DNA from: Erythrobacter sp. 34-65-8
GTDB taxonomy: Bacteria > Pseudomonadota > Alphaproteobacteria > Sphingomonadales > Sphingomonadaceae
Direction: 5' to 3'
DNA: 7,015 nucleotides
Assembly: GCA_002278985.1 (NCBI GenBank)
Contig: NCJP01000087.1
Location: forward strand, 1-7,015
In this document: positions 1-5,598 of the stretch, in pieces
Position numbering within the stretch: the first letter of the stretch is position 1
Layout: every line of letters starts with the position of its first letter
The notes under the pieces: generated by a model
The model's database searches: none
Told to the model about the DNA's origin: nothing
Seen by the model: only the letters and a program-made list of their open reading frames with translations
Position numbers and translations under genes: made by a program

Positions 1-1081
1 GGCCGAAGGCTGCCGCCAGCAGCAGCGCGCTGGGCGCGAACACGAACCCGGTCTGGACCGGCAGGAGATCGCCCAGCGCCATGCCCAGCAGCGGTGTGAC
101 AGCCACGCCGGCGATCAGCCCGGCCAGCGTGCCGACCAGCGCCGCCGCGCCAATCTGCAGGGCATAGATACGGGCAATGTCACCGCTGCTCGCGCCCAGC
201 ACCTTGAGCGTCGCCACGCTGGTCCGCCGCGCTTCGAGATAGGACGAGACGCCGCCGCCAATACCGATGCCCGCGATTACCAGCGCAGCGAGGCCGACGA
301 GGGTGAGGAATTCGCCCATCCGGCCGACGAAGCGGTCCGCCCCGGGAGAGGCGCGGTCACGGGTGCGGTAATCGAACCCGGCATCGGGATAGCGCGCCTC
401 AAGTGCTTCCTGCACTTCGGCAGGATCGCGGGGGCCGGGGAAGGCGATGCGATACTTGCTCTGGTAGAGCGCGCCCGGAGCGGTCAGCCCTGCCTGCGCG
501 GGCACCGTCTCGGCGACGATAACTGTCGGGCCGAGCTGGAATCCTTCCGACAGGCGGTCCGGCTCGTTGCCGATGACCCCGCCCACCATGAGGTCGGCGG
601 TGCCGACCCGGAACCGATCGCCCACGGAGATGCCCAGCCGGTCGAGCGCGCCCTGGCCGACCCAGGCCTGCCCGGCGGGCGGTGCCCCGACTTCGCGGCC
701 GTCCGTCAGCGTGGCAGTGCCGTAGAGCGGCCAGCGTTCGTCAATCGCCTTGAGTTCGACCGGGGCGGCCTCGTCGCCCGCGCGGGCCATCGCCTGCATC
801 CGGGTGCCACCCGACAGGGTGCCATAGGCGGCGAGCGCGGCCTTCTCTTCATCGTTGAGGTCACGCTGCCAGACTTCGACCTCCAGATCGCCGCCGAGCA
901 GTTCCTGCCCCCGGTTGGCCAGCTCGTTCTCGATTGCGCCGGTCAGCGTGCCGATCGCGGCCAGCGCCCCGGTGCCGAGGAACAGGCAGACCAGCAGCAG
1001 CCGCAGCCCCTTGAACCGTGCGTTGAGGTCACGCCGGGCAATGCGCCAGGCGGCGCTCCACGACAGTCGCCCCTCGCTCAT
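1..1081 (-). CDS. ybbP: ABC transporter permease, FtsX/MacB type (YbbP-like), C-terminus cut by window edge
   Basis: This is the inner-membrane permease partner of the ATPase encoded just upstream. About 360 N-terminal residues are visible, and the frame stays open to base 1; E. coli YbbP is roughly 800 residues, so about half is missing. The start is ATG, overlapping the ATPase stop as ATGA (1078-1081), which implies translational coupling. The protein begins MSEGRLSWSAAWRIARRDLN, an amphipathic entry into a first membrane segment at about residues 26-46 (LLLVCLFLGTGALAAIG). A long soluble, presumably periplasmic MacB-like region follows at about residues 50-250. From about residue 255 an FtsX core begins, with EFLTLVGLAALVIAGIGIGG and the coupling-helix-like stretch EARRTSVATLKVLGAS, then further membrane helices. 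Family knowledge suggests a mechanotransmission or lipid/lipoprotein-related exporter. The substrate cannot be read from the sequence. Confidence 0.9.
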   Translation of the reverse strand, partial: MSEGRLSWSAAWRIARRDLNARFKGLRLLLVCLFLGTGALAAIGTLTGAIENELANRGQELLGGDLEVEVWQRDLNDEEKAALAAYGTLSGGTRMQAMARAGDEAAPVELKAIDERWPLYGTATLTDGREVGAPPAGQAWVGQGALDRLGISVGDRFRVGTADLMVGGVIGNEPDRLSEGFQLGPTVIVAETVPAQAGLTAPGALYQSKYRIAFPGPRDPAEVQEALEARYPDAGFDYRTRDRASPGADRFVGRMGEFLTLVGLAALVIAGIGIGGGVSSYLEARRTSVATLKVLGASSGDIARIYALQIGAAALVGTLAGLIAGVAVTPLLGMALGDLLPVQTGFVFAPSALLLAAAFG

Positions 1082-1767
1082 GCAGCGGTATCGCTGGCGA
1101 TACGGCCGTCAGCCATGGTCACGATCCGGTCACACCGGGCTGCCAGCTCCGGGTCGTGGGTGATGACCAGCAGGGTGGCCCCGGTCTCGGCGCGGCGGGC
1201 AAACAGCAGCTCGATGATTTCATGCCCGGTGGCGACGTCGAGGTTGCCGGTCGGCTCGTCCGCAAAGATCAGGCGCGGCCCCGGCGCGATGGCGCGGGCA
1301 ATGGCCACGCGCTGCTGCTCGCCGCCGGAAAGCTGGGTGGGGTAATGGCCGAGCCGGTGGCCGAGCCCGACCGCGACGAGTTCCTCCCGCGCCCGCTCCT
1401 GCGCGCCGCTTGCACCGGCCAGCTCCATCGGCATGGCCACGTTTTCCAGCGCGGTCATGGTCGGCAGGAGGTGGAAGGCCTGGAGTACGATCCCGATCCG
1501 CCCGCGCCGGGCGGCGGCAAGCTGGTCCTCGTCCATGGTCGAGAAATCGGCCCCGGCAACATTCAGCGCCCCGCCGCTGGCCCGCTCGAGGCCGGACAGC
1601 ACCGCCATCAGCGAGCTCTTCCCCGAACCGGATGGGCCGAGCAGGGCGCAGATCGACCCGTCGGCAATGTCGAGGTCGATACCACGCAGGATCTGCACCG
1701 GCGCGGCATCGCTGCCGAGGGTGAGGGTGAGGTTACGGGCGGAAATCGCGGGGGAAGGGCTTGTCAC
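1078..1767 (-). CDS. ybbA: ABC transporter ATP-binding protein (YbbA/LolD family)
   Basis: This cytoplasmic ATPase powers the FtsX-type permease encoded next to it. It has 229 residues, close to the size of E. coli YbbA. All nucleotide-binding motifs are present: Walker A GPSGSGKS (44-51), Q-loop Gln96 in VLQAFHLLP, signature LSGGE (146-150), Walker B LIFADE (166-171) and H-loop His204 in ITHD. The chosen start is GTG at 1767 (protein begins MTSPSPAISARNL). The frame is open further upstream, but that extension is basic, low-quality sequence that would overlap the divergent esterase gene, so I reject it. A weak purine-rich stretch (GCAGGCAG) precedes the GTG. Its stop overlaps the permease ATG. 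The divergent esterase start lies 48 bases away, matching the known tesA-ybbA-ybbP layout. The LolD/MacB-type ATPase class is clear; the YbbA label rests partly on neighbours. Confidence 0.93.
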   Translation of the reverse strand: MTSPSPAISARNLTLTLGSDAAPVQILRGIDLDIADGSICALLGPSGSGKSSLMAVLSGLERASGGALNVAGADFSTMDEDQLAAARRGRIGIVLQAFHLLPTMTALENVAMPMELAGASGAQERAREELVAVGLGHRLGHYPTQLSGGEQQRVAIARAIAPGPRLIFADEPTGNLDVATGHEIIELLFARRAETGATLLVITHDPELAARCDRIVTMADGRIASDTAA

Positions 1768-1801
1768 CTGCCTGCGATGGCATAGTTGGGGGGGCAAGAG
1801 C

Positions 1802-1808
1802 AAGGAGG
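1802..1808 (+). promoter_or_regulatory. Shine-Dalgarno site deciding the tesA start
   Basis: AAGGAGG lies 7 bases before the ATG at 1816. This near-perfect ribosome binding site fixes the esterase start at 1816 rather than at the in-frame TTG at 1786, and makes the lipoprotein signal N-terminal. Confidence 0.85.
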
Positions 1809-1815
1809 CTCGCCG

Positions 1816-2508
1816 ATGCAGTTGTGCCGTCTGTCGATAGTTCCCGCCCTGATGTTCCTTTCCGCCTGTGGTGGCGGTGCGCCGCAGAGCGAGCCTGCCC
1901 CTCCCGAGGCGGCAGCGTCGGAGCAGCCGGTGATGGGGCCGGAGCGCCATGTGCTGGCGTTCGGTGACAGCCTGTTTGCCGGATACAACGTGGCGCAGGA
2001 AGACAGTTATCCGGCCAGGCTTCAGGCCGCCTTGCGGGCGCAGGGGGTCAATGCACGGGTGGTCAACGCCGGCGTATCCGGCGATACCAGCGCCGCCGGG
2101 CTCCAGCGGCTGGCGTTCACGCTCGACGCGCAGGACCCCAAGCCTGACCTCGTGATCCTGGAACTGGGCGGCAACGACCTGCTGCGCGGCCTATCACCGG
2201 CTGAAACGCGGGCCAATTTCGTCGCCATGCTGGACGAGCTGAAAAAGCGCAACATTCCGGTGCTGCTGATGGGGATGCGCGCACCGCCCAATTATGGCCC
2301 GGAATACCAGCAGGCGTTCGATGCGCTCTATCCGGAGCTGGCGAGGCAATATGGCACGGCCTTCGTGCCGTTCTGGCTGGAATCGATCTATCAGGATCAG
2401 GCGTTGTTCCAGCAGGACCGGATTCACCCGACCGAGGACGGGATCGAGGCGCTGGTTGGCGCGACGGTGAAGGATGTGGCCGGGGCGCTTCCGCCGGTGA
2501 CGGAATAG
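1816..2508 (+). CDS. tesA: GDSL/SGNH-family arylesterase or thioesterase, predicted lipoprotein (TesA-like)
   Basis: This is a 230-residue secreted esterase of the SGNH hydrolase family, related to TesA (thioesterase I/lysophospholipase L1/arylesterase). The N-terminus is a short hydrophobic signal ending in the lipobox LSAC with Cys18, so the mature protein is probably lipidated; residue +2 is Gly, which does not suggest inner-membrane retention. A Pro/Ala/Glu-rich linker (about 22-43) precedes the catalytic domain. Block I is FGDSLFAGYN with nucleophile Ser52, block II has Gly86 and Gly89 in NAGVSGDTSAAG, block III is GGNDLLRG with Asn120, and block V is DRIHPTEDG with Asp201 and His204. 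All four SGNH residues and the triad are intact. E. coli TesA is a soluble periplasmic protein, so lipid anchoring is a difference. It is divergent from the ybbA-ybbP-like exporter. The exact physiological substrate is unknown. Confidence 0.92.
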   Translation: MQLCRLSIVPALMFLSACGGGAPQSEPAPPEAAASEQPVMGPERHVLAFGDSLFAGYNVAQEDSYPARLQAALRAQGVNARVVNAGVSGDTSAAGLQRLAFTLDAQDPKPDLVILELGGNDLLRGLSPAETRANFVAMLDELKKRNIPVLLMGMRAPPNYGPEYQQAFDALYPELARQYGTAFVPFWLESIYQDQALFQQDRIHPTEDGIEALVGATVKDVAGALPPVTE

Positions 2509-2516
2509 GGCCGACT

Positions 2517-3602
2517 TCAGGCCCGCTCGGCCTTGCCCCCGGCAACCCTCCACACCGCCGCTTCAGCGCGGATGTCCGCAAACGGAGCCAGTTCGGTGCC
2601 GGTCATCCAGACCTGCGCTGCGCCCTGACGGAGCCGGTCGAACAGGGCCGCGCGGCGCACCGGATCGAGGTGTGCGGCGACTTCATCGAGCAGCAGCACC
2701 CCCGGCCGCCCGCGCGCTGCCAGCGCCGCATGGGCTAGGGTCAGCGCGATCAGCATGGCCTTCTGCTCCCCGGTGGAGCAATCGGCGGCGGGCATGGCCT
2801 TGCCGGCCATAGTGACGAGCAATTCGTCACGGTGCGGGCCGGTCAGTGTCCGGGCAGCCTGCCGGTCGCGGCGACGGCTCACCGCAAGCGCGGCTTTCAG
2901 CGCATCCTCATCGGGCGGTCCACCCGGTTCGAGTGTAATCAGCGGCACCGCGAAGGGTTCACGCGGCAGGGCGGCGAGTTCGGATTCCAGCGCGGCGACG
3001 GTCCGCACCCGAGCCTGGGCGATAAGCGCGCCATGACGGGCAAGATGCCGTTCCACCCCGTCCAGCCAGGCAGCATCGGGCTCGCGTTCATCGGCCAGCA
3101 GGCGGTTGCGTTCACGCAGGGCAGCCTCGTAACGGGCGCTGTGGTGCGCGTGGCCCGGCTCCAGCGCCAGCACCATCCGGTCAAGGAAGCGGCGGCGGGC
3201 ACCTGCGCTGTCCGAAAAGAGCCGGTCCATCGTCGGGGTCAGCCAGCCGAGGGCAAGCCATTCGCCCAGAGCATTGGCGCTGGTCTCGGCCCCGTTGACC
3301 TGCACCCGGCGGCGGGTGGGCTGGTCAGCGCGGGTATAGGTGCCGAGCCGGACGGCCTCGGCCCCGTCACCCTGGCCGAGCGAAGCGCCGACCGAAAACC
3401 CGCCGGTTCCGTCAAGCTGCGGAAGATCGCCCAGTGCCGCGCGGCGCAGGCCGCGGCCGGGCGCCAGCAGCGAGATCGCCTCGAGCACATTGGTCTTGCC
3501 CGCGCCGTTCTCGCCGACCAGCAGGTTGAAATGCCGGGCACCGCCGAGCGCGGTTTCACGATGGTTGCGAAAGCTGGAAAGGGTGATCCGGTCGAGCGCC
3601 AT
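2517..3602 (-). CDS. recF: DNA replication and repair protein RecF
   Basis: RecF is a cytoplasmic SMC-like ATPase that acts with RecO and RecR to load RecA at single-strand gaps and stalled forks. The protein has 361 residues, normal for the family. It opens MALDRITLSSFRNHRETAL, the typical RecF N-terminus, followed by Walker A GENGAGKT (30-37). Later come the conserved TGPHRDEL (254-261), the signature-like STGEQK (276-281) and Walker B LLLDEV (303-308) followed by AAHLD. The frame is open about 31 codons further upstream from a TTG at 3695, but that stretch lacks RecF character, so ATG 3602 is preferred although its ribosome site is weak. No dnaA, dnaN or gyrB is adjacent, so recF is not in the classical oriC cluster here. 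It converges on the esterase gene across 8 bases. Confidence 0.96.
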   Translation of the reverse strand: MALDRITLSSFRNHRETALGGARHFNLLVGENGAGKTNVLEAISLLAPGRGLRRAALGDLPQLDGTGGFSVGASLGQGDGAEAVRLGTYTRADQPTRRRVQVNGAETSANALGEWLALGWLTPTMDRLFSDSAGARRRFLDRMVLALEPGHAHHSARYEAALRERNRLLADEREPDAAWLDGVERHLARHGALIAQARVRTVAALESELAALPREPFAVPLITLEPGGPPDEDALKAALAVSRRRDRQAARTLTGPHRDELLVTMAGKAMPAADCSTGEQKAMLIALTLAHAALAARGRPGVLLLDEVAAHLDPVRRAALFDRLRQGAAQVWMTGTELAPFADIRAEAAVWRVAGGKAERA

Positions 3603-3730
3603 GGCTGCTGCGGCGATAGGAGGGCAGGCCTTCTTGCGCCAGTTCCATTTTGCCGTTCCCAACAGATGGGGAAAAATCCCAACCTTTCGGACCAATGAAC
3701 AGCGCGATTGCGCGCATTCAGGTCAGGAAT

Positions 3731-3744
3731 GGCGGAATTCCGCC
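3731..3744. promoter_or_regulatory. Perfect 14-bp palindrome, possible operator (dyad 1)
   Basis: GGCGGAATTCCGCC reads the same on both strands. Its half-site GGCGGA/TCCGCC recurs in the dyad at 3788-3803 with a 4-base instead of a 2-base spacer. It lies about 12 bases upstream of the next dyad and about 88 bases before the small gene. That makes it a plausible binding site for a dimeric regulator. The protein is unknown. Confidence 0.5.
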
Positions 3745-3755
3745 GTTTTCGTGAA

Positions 3756-3774
3756 TTGGCACGGCCCGTGCAAA
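3756..3774 (+). promoter_or_regulatory. Candidate sigma-54 (-24/-12) promoter that is also an inverted repeat (dyad 2)
   Basis: The bases TTGGCACGGCCCGTGCAAA match the sigma-54 consensus TGGCACG-N4-TTGC with one mismatch (GTGC for TTGC). The invariant GG (3758-3759) and GC (3770-3771) are separated by exactly 10 bases, the required spacing. Transcription would start near 3783, leaving a leader of about 50 bases before the small gene. Psp genes in other proteobacteria are known to use sigma-54 with PspF, which fits a PspC gene downstream. The same bases form a dyad (GCACGG at 3759-3764, CCGTGC at 3766-3771), so a repressor operator is the alternative reading. Confidence 0.5.
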
Positions 3775-3787
3775 GCTGTGCATGTCT

Positions 3788-3803
3788 GGCGGAATGGTCC
3801 GCC
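3788..3803. promoter_or_regulatory. Inverted repeat GGCGGA-ATGG-TCCGCC (dyad 3)
   Basis: Six-base arms flank a 4-base spacer and share their half-site with the palindrome at 3731-3744. If transcription begins near 3783, this sequence would be a GC-rich hairpin at the 5' end of the mRNA, about 15 bases before the Shine-Dalgarno. It could therefore be an operator or an mRNA 5' stabilising element. Confidence 0.45.
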
Positions 3804-3831
3804 GGGCAGACAAAACGAAAGGAATTACCCC

Positions 3832-3963
3832 ATGCGTGCGTTCGAAAATCTGAGTGGCCGTGTTGTTGCCGCCCTCTCTTCGCTTGCCTTCTCGGCCTTC
3901 TTCTTTGCTGCTGCCATCGTGCCCGCCAGTCCGAACCTGATCGGTTCCGGGATGATCGCATGA
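3832..3963 (+). CDS. Small hydrophobic membrane or exported protein (43 residues), coupled to pspC
   Basis: I cannot assign a named family. ATG 3832 has a good ribosome site (AAAGGA at 3818-3823, 8 bases upstream), and the stop TGA overlaps the start of the PspC gene as ATGA (3960-3963). The short polar, basic N-terminus (MRAFENLSGR) is followed by a single hydrophobic stretch, roughly residues 11-30, including VVAALSSLAFSAFFFAAAIV, and then a short tail PASPNLIGSGMIA. This could be a one-pass inner-membrane peptide or a secretion signal with a very short mature part; the AAA/VPASP stretch could be a signal peptidase site. The ribosome site, the coupling and the position between a candidate promoter and pspC argue that it is a real gene. 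A role in envelope stress alongside PspC is only inference from context. Confidence 0.75.
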   Translation: MRAFENLSGRVVAALSSLAFSAFFFAAAIVPASPNLIGSGMIA

Positions 3964-4175
3964 CCGGCCTGCAGGAGCGACCCGCCGTGAGCGTACCTTC
4001 GAAAAGCTTCCGTCTCGACAAGGCCCAGGGCAAGCTCTGGGGCGTCTGCGGCGGGATCGCCAACTACTTCGGGATCGACCCGATGCTGGTCCGGATCGGC
4101 TTCGTTGCCGGAACCGTGATCGGGTTCGGTTCGCTGATCCTGGTTTACCTTGCGATCGCCCTGATCGCAGACTGA
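3960..4175 (+). CDS. Short PspC-domain protein
   Basis: This 71-residue protein consists almost entirely of one PspC domain. After FRLDKAQGKLWGVCGGIANY comes FGIDPMLVRIGFV and a hydrophobic segment VIGFGSLILVYLAIALIA near the C-terminus, so it should sit in the inner membrane. PspC in enterobacteria is a membrane sensor of the phage-shock envelope stress response; this protein lacks the long periplasmic and leucine-zipper region of E. coli PspC. The start is uncertain. ATG 3960 overlaps the upstream stop (ATGA), favouring translational coupling, while in-frame GTG 3987 has a strong AGGAG 9 bases upstream and would give 62 residues without losing the domain. No pspA, pspB or pspF lies in the window. 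A strong terminator follows the stop directly. Confidence 0.88.
   Translation: MTGLQERPAVSVPSKSFRLDKAQGKLWGVCGGIANYFGIDPMLVRIGFVAGTVIGFGSLILVYLAIALIAD
3973..3977 (+). promoter_or_regulatory. Alternative Shine-Dalgarno for pspC GTG start
   Basis: AGGAG lies 9 bases before the in-frame GTG at 3987, a better ribosome site than anything upstream of ATG 3960. It may define the true start or serve as a second initiation site. Confidence 0.45.
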
Positions 4176-4198
4176 GGGAGCCCCAGGGGGGCTCCCTC
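4174..4198 (+). terminator. Rho-independent terminator of the small-protein/pspC unit
   Basis: A perfect 11-bp stem (GAGGGAGCCCC at 4174-4184 paired with GGGGCTCCCTC at 4188-4198) closes a 3-base AGG loop. It begins inside the pspC stop codon. A run TTTT at 4207-4210 follows after a short spacer. The minus-strand side has no T-run, so it serves mainly the plus strand, although it may also slow transcripts arriving from the opposing operon. Confidence 0.8.
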
Positions 4199-4238
4199 GC
4201 ACCCCTTTTCCAGATCACGCCCCAGATCACGCCCCCGA

Positions 4239-5033
4239 TCACATGGCGGAAATGCCGCCGTCGAGCTTGATTTCAGCGCCGGTCATGAAGCGGCTCTCCT
4301 CGCTGGCCAGATAGACCACCGCATTGGCGATGTCGTCCGGCTCGCCCACGAACCTGAGCGGAATCTGCCGCGCCAGCTTTTCGAGCAGCACGCTCTTGTC
4401 GAGGTTGTGGTGCTTGGCCGTCCCGTCGAGGATCGGCGTATCGACAAAGGTCGGATGGATCGAATTGCAGCGGATCCGCATGTTGTTCTTGGCGCAATGC
4501 AGCGCGATCGACTTGCTCAGCATCCACACCGCCGCCTTGGATGAATTGTAGGCCGGCATCGTGTCGCTGGCGATCAGTCCGGCAATGCTGGAAATGTTGA
4601 TGATCGATCCCGGCGCGTGTTCGCGCATCAGCGGCAGGGCCTTCTGGCAGCCGTGGAAGATCGAATCGACATTGACCGCGAAGCAGCGCTTCCAGTCCTC
4701 GAACTTGCAGGTCTCGATATTGCCTGCGACGCCGATCCCCGCATTGTTGACCAGCACGCTGAGCCCGCCAAGGTGGTCACGAGCGGCGTCTACCGCCTTC
4801 TCCCAGTCCGCCGCACTGGTCACATCGTGCCCGATGGCATAGGCCGTGCCGCTGCCGAACATCTGGTTGATTGCCTCGGCTGTGCTGGCGGCGCCGCTGG
4901 CGTTGATATCGGTGCACAGCACCCGCGCCCCTTCTTCCGCCAGCCGCCGCGAATGCGCCGCGCCCAGGCCCTGCGCCGCGCCCGTTACCAGCGCCAGCTT
5001 GCCCGCACACCGTCCTTGCCCCGAAACTGACAT
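4239..5033 (-). CDS. Short-chain dehydrogenase/reductase (classical SDR, NAD-type)
   Basis: This is a 264-residue cytoplasmic oxidoreductase of the classical SDR family. It has the Rossmann motif TGAAQGLG (17-24), Asp42 at the end of strand beta-2 (predicting NAD(H) rather than NADP(H)), Asp70-Val71 for adenine contact, NNAG (96-99), and the catalytic tetrad Asn121, Ser149, Tyr162 and Lys166 (YNSSK). The usual PG motif after strand beta-6 reads HPT (193-195), followed by FVDTP. The start is ATG 5033, because GGGAG at 5041-5045 is 7 bases from it but only 1 base from the in-frame ATG at 5039. It is the last gene of the minus-strand operon, 16 bases after the Nudix gene. The sequence resembles alcohol, cyclic alcohol or hydroxysteroid dehydrogenases, but the substrate cannot be assigned. 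Confidence 0.92.
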   Translation of the reverse strand: MSVSGQGRCAGKLALVTGAAQGLGAAHSRRLAEEGARVLCTDINASGAASTAEAINQMFGSGTAYAIGHDVTSAADWEKAVDAARDHLGGLSVLVNNAGIGVAGNIETCKFEDWKRCFAVNVDSIFHGCQKALPLMREHAPGSIINISSIAGLIASDTMPAYNSSKAAVWMLSKSIALHCAKNNMRIRCNSIHPTFVDTPILDGTAKHHNLDKSVLLEKLARQIPLRFVGEPDDIANAVVYLASEESRFMTGAEIKLDGGISAM

Positions 5034-5049
5034 CCTCATTCTCCCGTTC

Positions 5050-5589
5050 TTATTGTAGAAAACCCGGCGCCATCAGCATGGCGATCCGCACGTCGACCGC
5101 ATGGCCCCGCGCGCGCCACTGCGCAACAAATTGCGGCAGTTCGGCCAGCGGCACGCGGTGGACGGTGATGTTCTCGCCCGGGGTGCCGCCACCTTCGCCG
5201 ACTTTCCTCAGACCTCGCGCCCGCAGCAGGGTGAAGGCTTCGCTGACCATGCCGGGGCTGGAATAGAATTCCCCCAGGCTGACCATTTCTGCGGCGGTGT
5301 AGCCTGTCTCTTCCTCAAGCTCGCGCAAGGCGGCGGTTTCGGCGCATTCGCCCTCCTTGCCGTCGTCATCGCCGATCAGGCCGGCCGGGATCTCGAGGCT
5401 GATCCGGCCGAGCGGCACCCGGAACTGTTCTACGAGAAGCACGCAGCCTTCATCGTCGATGGCGATGATCGCGGCGGCACGGATGCCGCGCGAACGGCTG
5501 GCGTATTCCCACCTGCCCCGGCGCTTGGCGGTCACGAACCGCCCCTGCCACATGATTTCTTCGGGTTCGTCGGATTCGGGTGCGTTCAT
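5050..5589 (-). CDS. Nudix hydrolase, ADP-ribose pyrophosphatase-like (NudF/NUDT5 type)
   Basis: This 179-residue cytoplasmic enzyme is predicted to hydrolyse ADP-ribose or a related nucleoside diphosphate sugar to AMP plus a sugar phosphate. Features typical of ADP-ribose pyrophosphatases are visible in order: an N-terminal strand region, EQFRVPLG (54-61), EIPAGLIG (66-73), the Nudix helix with Glu81 and RELEEETGY (89-97), and SPGMVSE (111-117) whose Glu117 could be the catalytic-loop acid. The metal-binding REXXEE core is intact. The loop between EIPAG and Glu81 is longer than in the standard Nudix spacing. The start ATG 5589 lies 9 bases after the stop of the TPM gene and has a weak ribosome site (GAGGT, 13 bases away), so translation may depend on the upstream gene. 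The SDR gene follows after 16 bases. Substrate preference is inferred from family motifs only. Confidence 0.93.
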   Translation of the reverse strand: MNAPESDEPEEIMWQGRFVTAKRRGRWEYASRSRGIRAAAIIAIDDEGCVLLVEQFRVPLGRISLEIPAGLIGDDDGKEGECAETAALRELEEETGYTAAEMVSLGEFYSSPGMVSEAFTLLRARGLRKVGEGGGTPGENITVHRVPLAELPQFVAQWRARGHAVDVRIAMLMAPGFLQ

Positions 5590-5598
5590 CCGCCGTGC

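Larger units (their letters stand above)
3603..3831. other. Divergent intergenic region between recF and the small-protein/pspC genes
   Basis: This 229-base stretch is the longest non-coding segment in the window. It must carry the recF promoter on the minus strand and the promoter for the small-protein/pspC pair on the plus strand. The recF-proximal half is relatively AT-rich in places (for example 3648-3690), but I find no convincing -35/-10 pair. The other half holds three inverted repeats (3731-3803) and a sigma-54-like element, listed separately. Confidence 0.7.

Noticed and set aside
1156..1785. A 209-codon plus-strand open frame opposite the ABC ATPase
   Set aside because: The ATPase on the other strand has every nucleotide-binding motif; this frame is low-quality shadow sequence.
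1760..1815. Sigma-70 promoters in the 48-base gap between ybbA and tesA (TTGTCA at 1761, TATGCC-like on the minus strand)
   Set aside because: The partner boxes fall at wrong spacings (about 13-14 bases), so no promoter can be supported.
1768..1950. N-terminal extension of the ABC ATPase frame
   Set aside because: It would overlap the divergent esterase start and signal peptide, and its Arg-rich sequence is not ABC-like. GTG 1767 gives the normal family length.
2508..2524. GGGCC-GACTTCA-GGCCC hairpin between the convergent esterase and recF genes
   Set aside because: The stem has only 5 bp and no T-run on either strand, so I do not call it a terminator.
3603..3695. N-terminal extension of the RecF frame
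   Set aside because: RecF proteins begin a few residues before the xFRNH motif, as the ATG at 3602 does; the extension would need a TTG start and has no family resemblance.
2832..3698. A 288-codon plus-strand open frame opposite recF
   Set aside because: RecF motifs are complete on the minus strand; the opposing frame shows no domain and no ribosome site.
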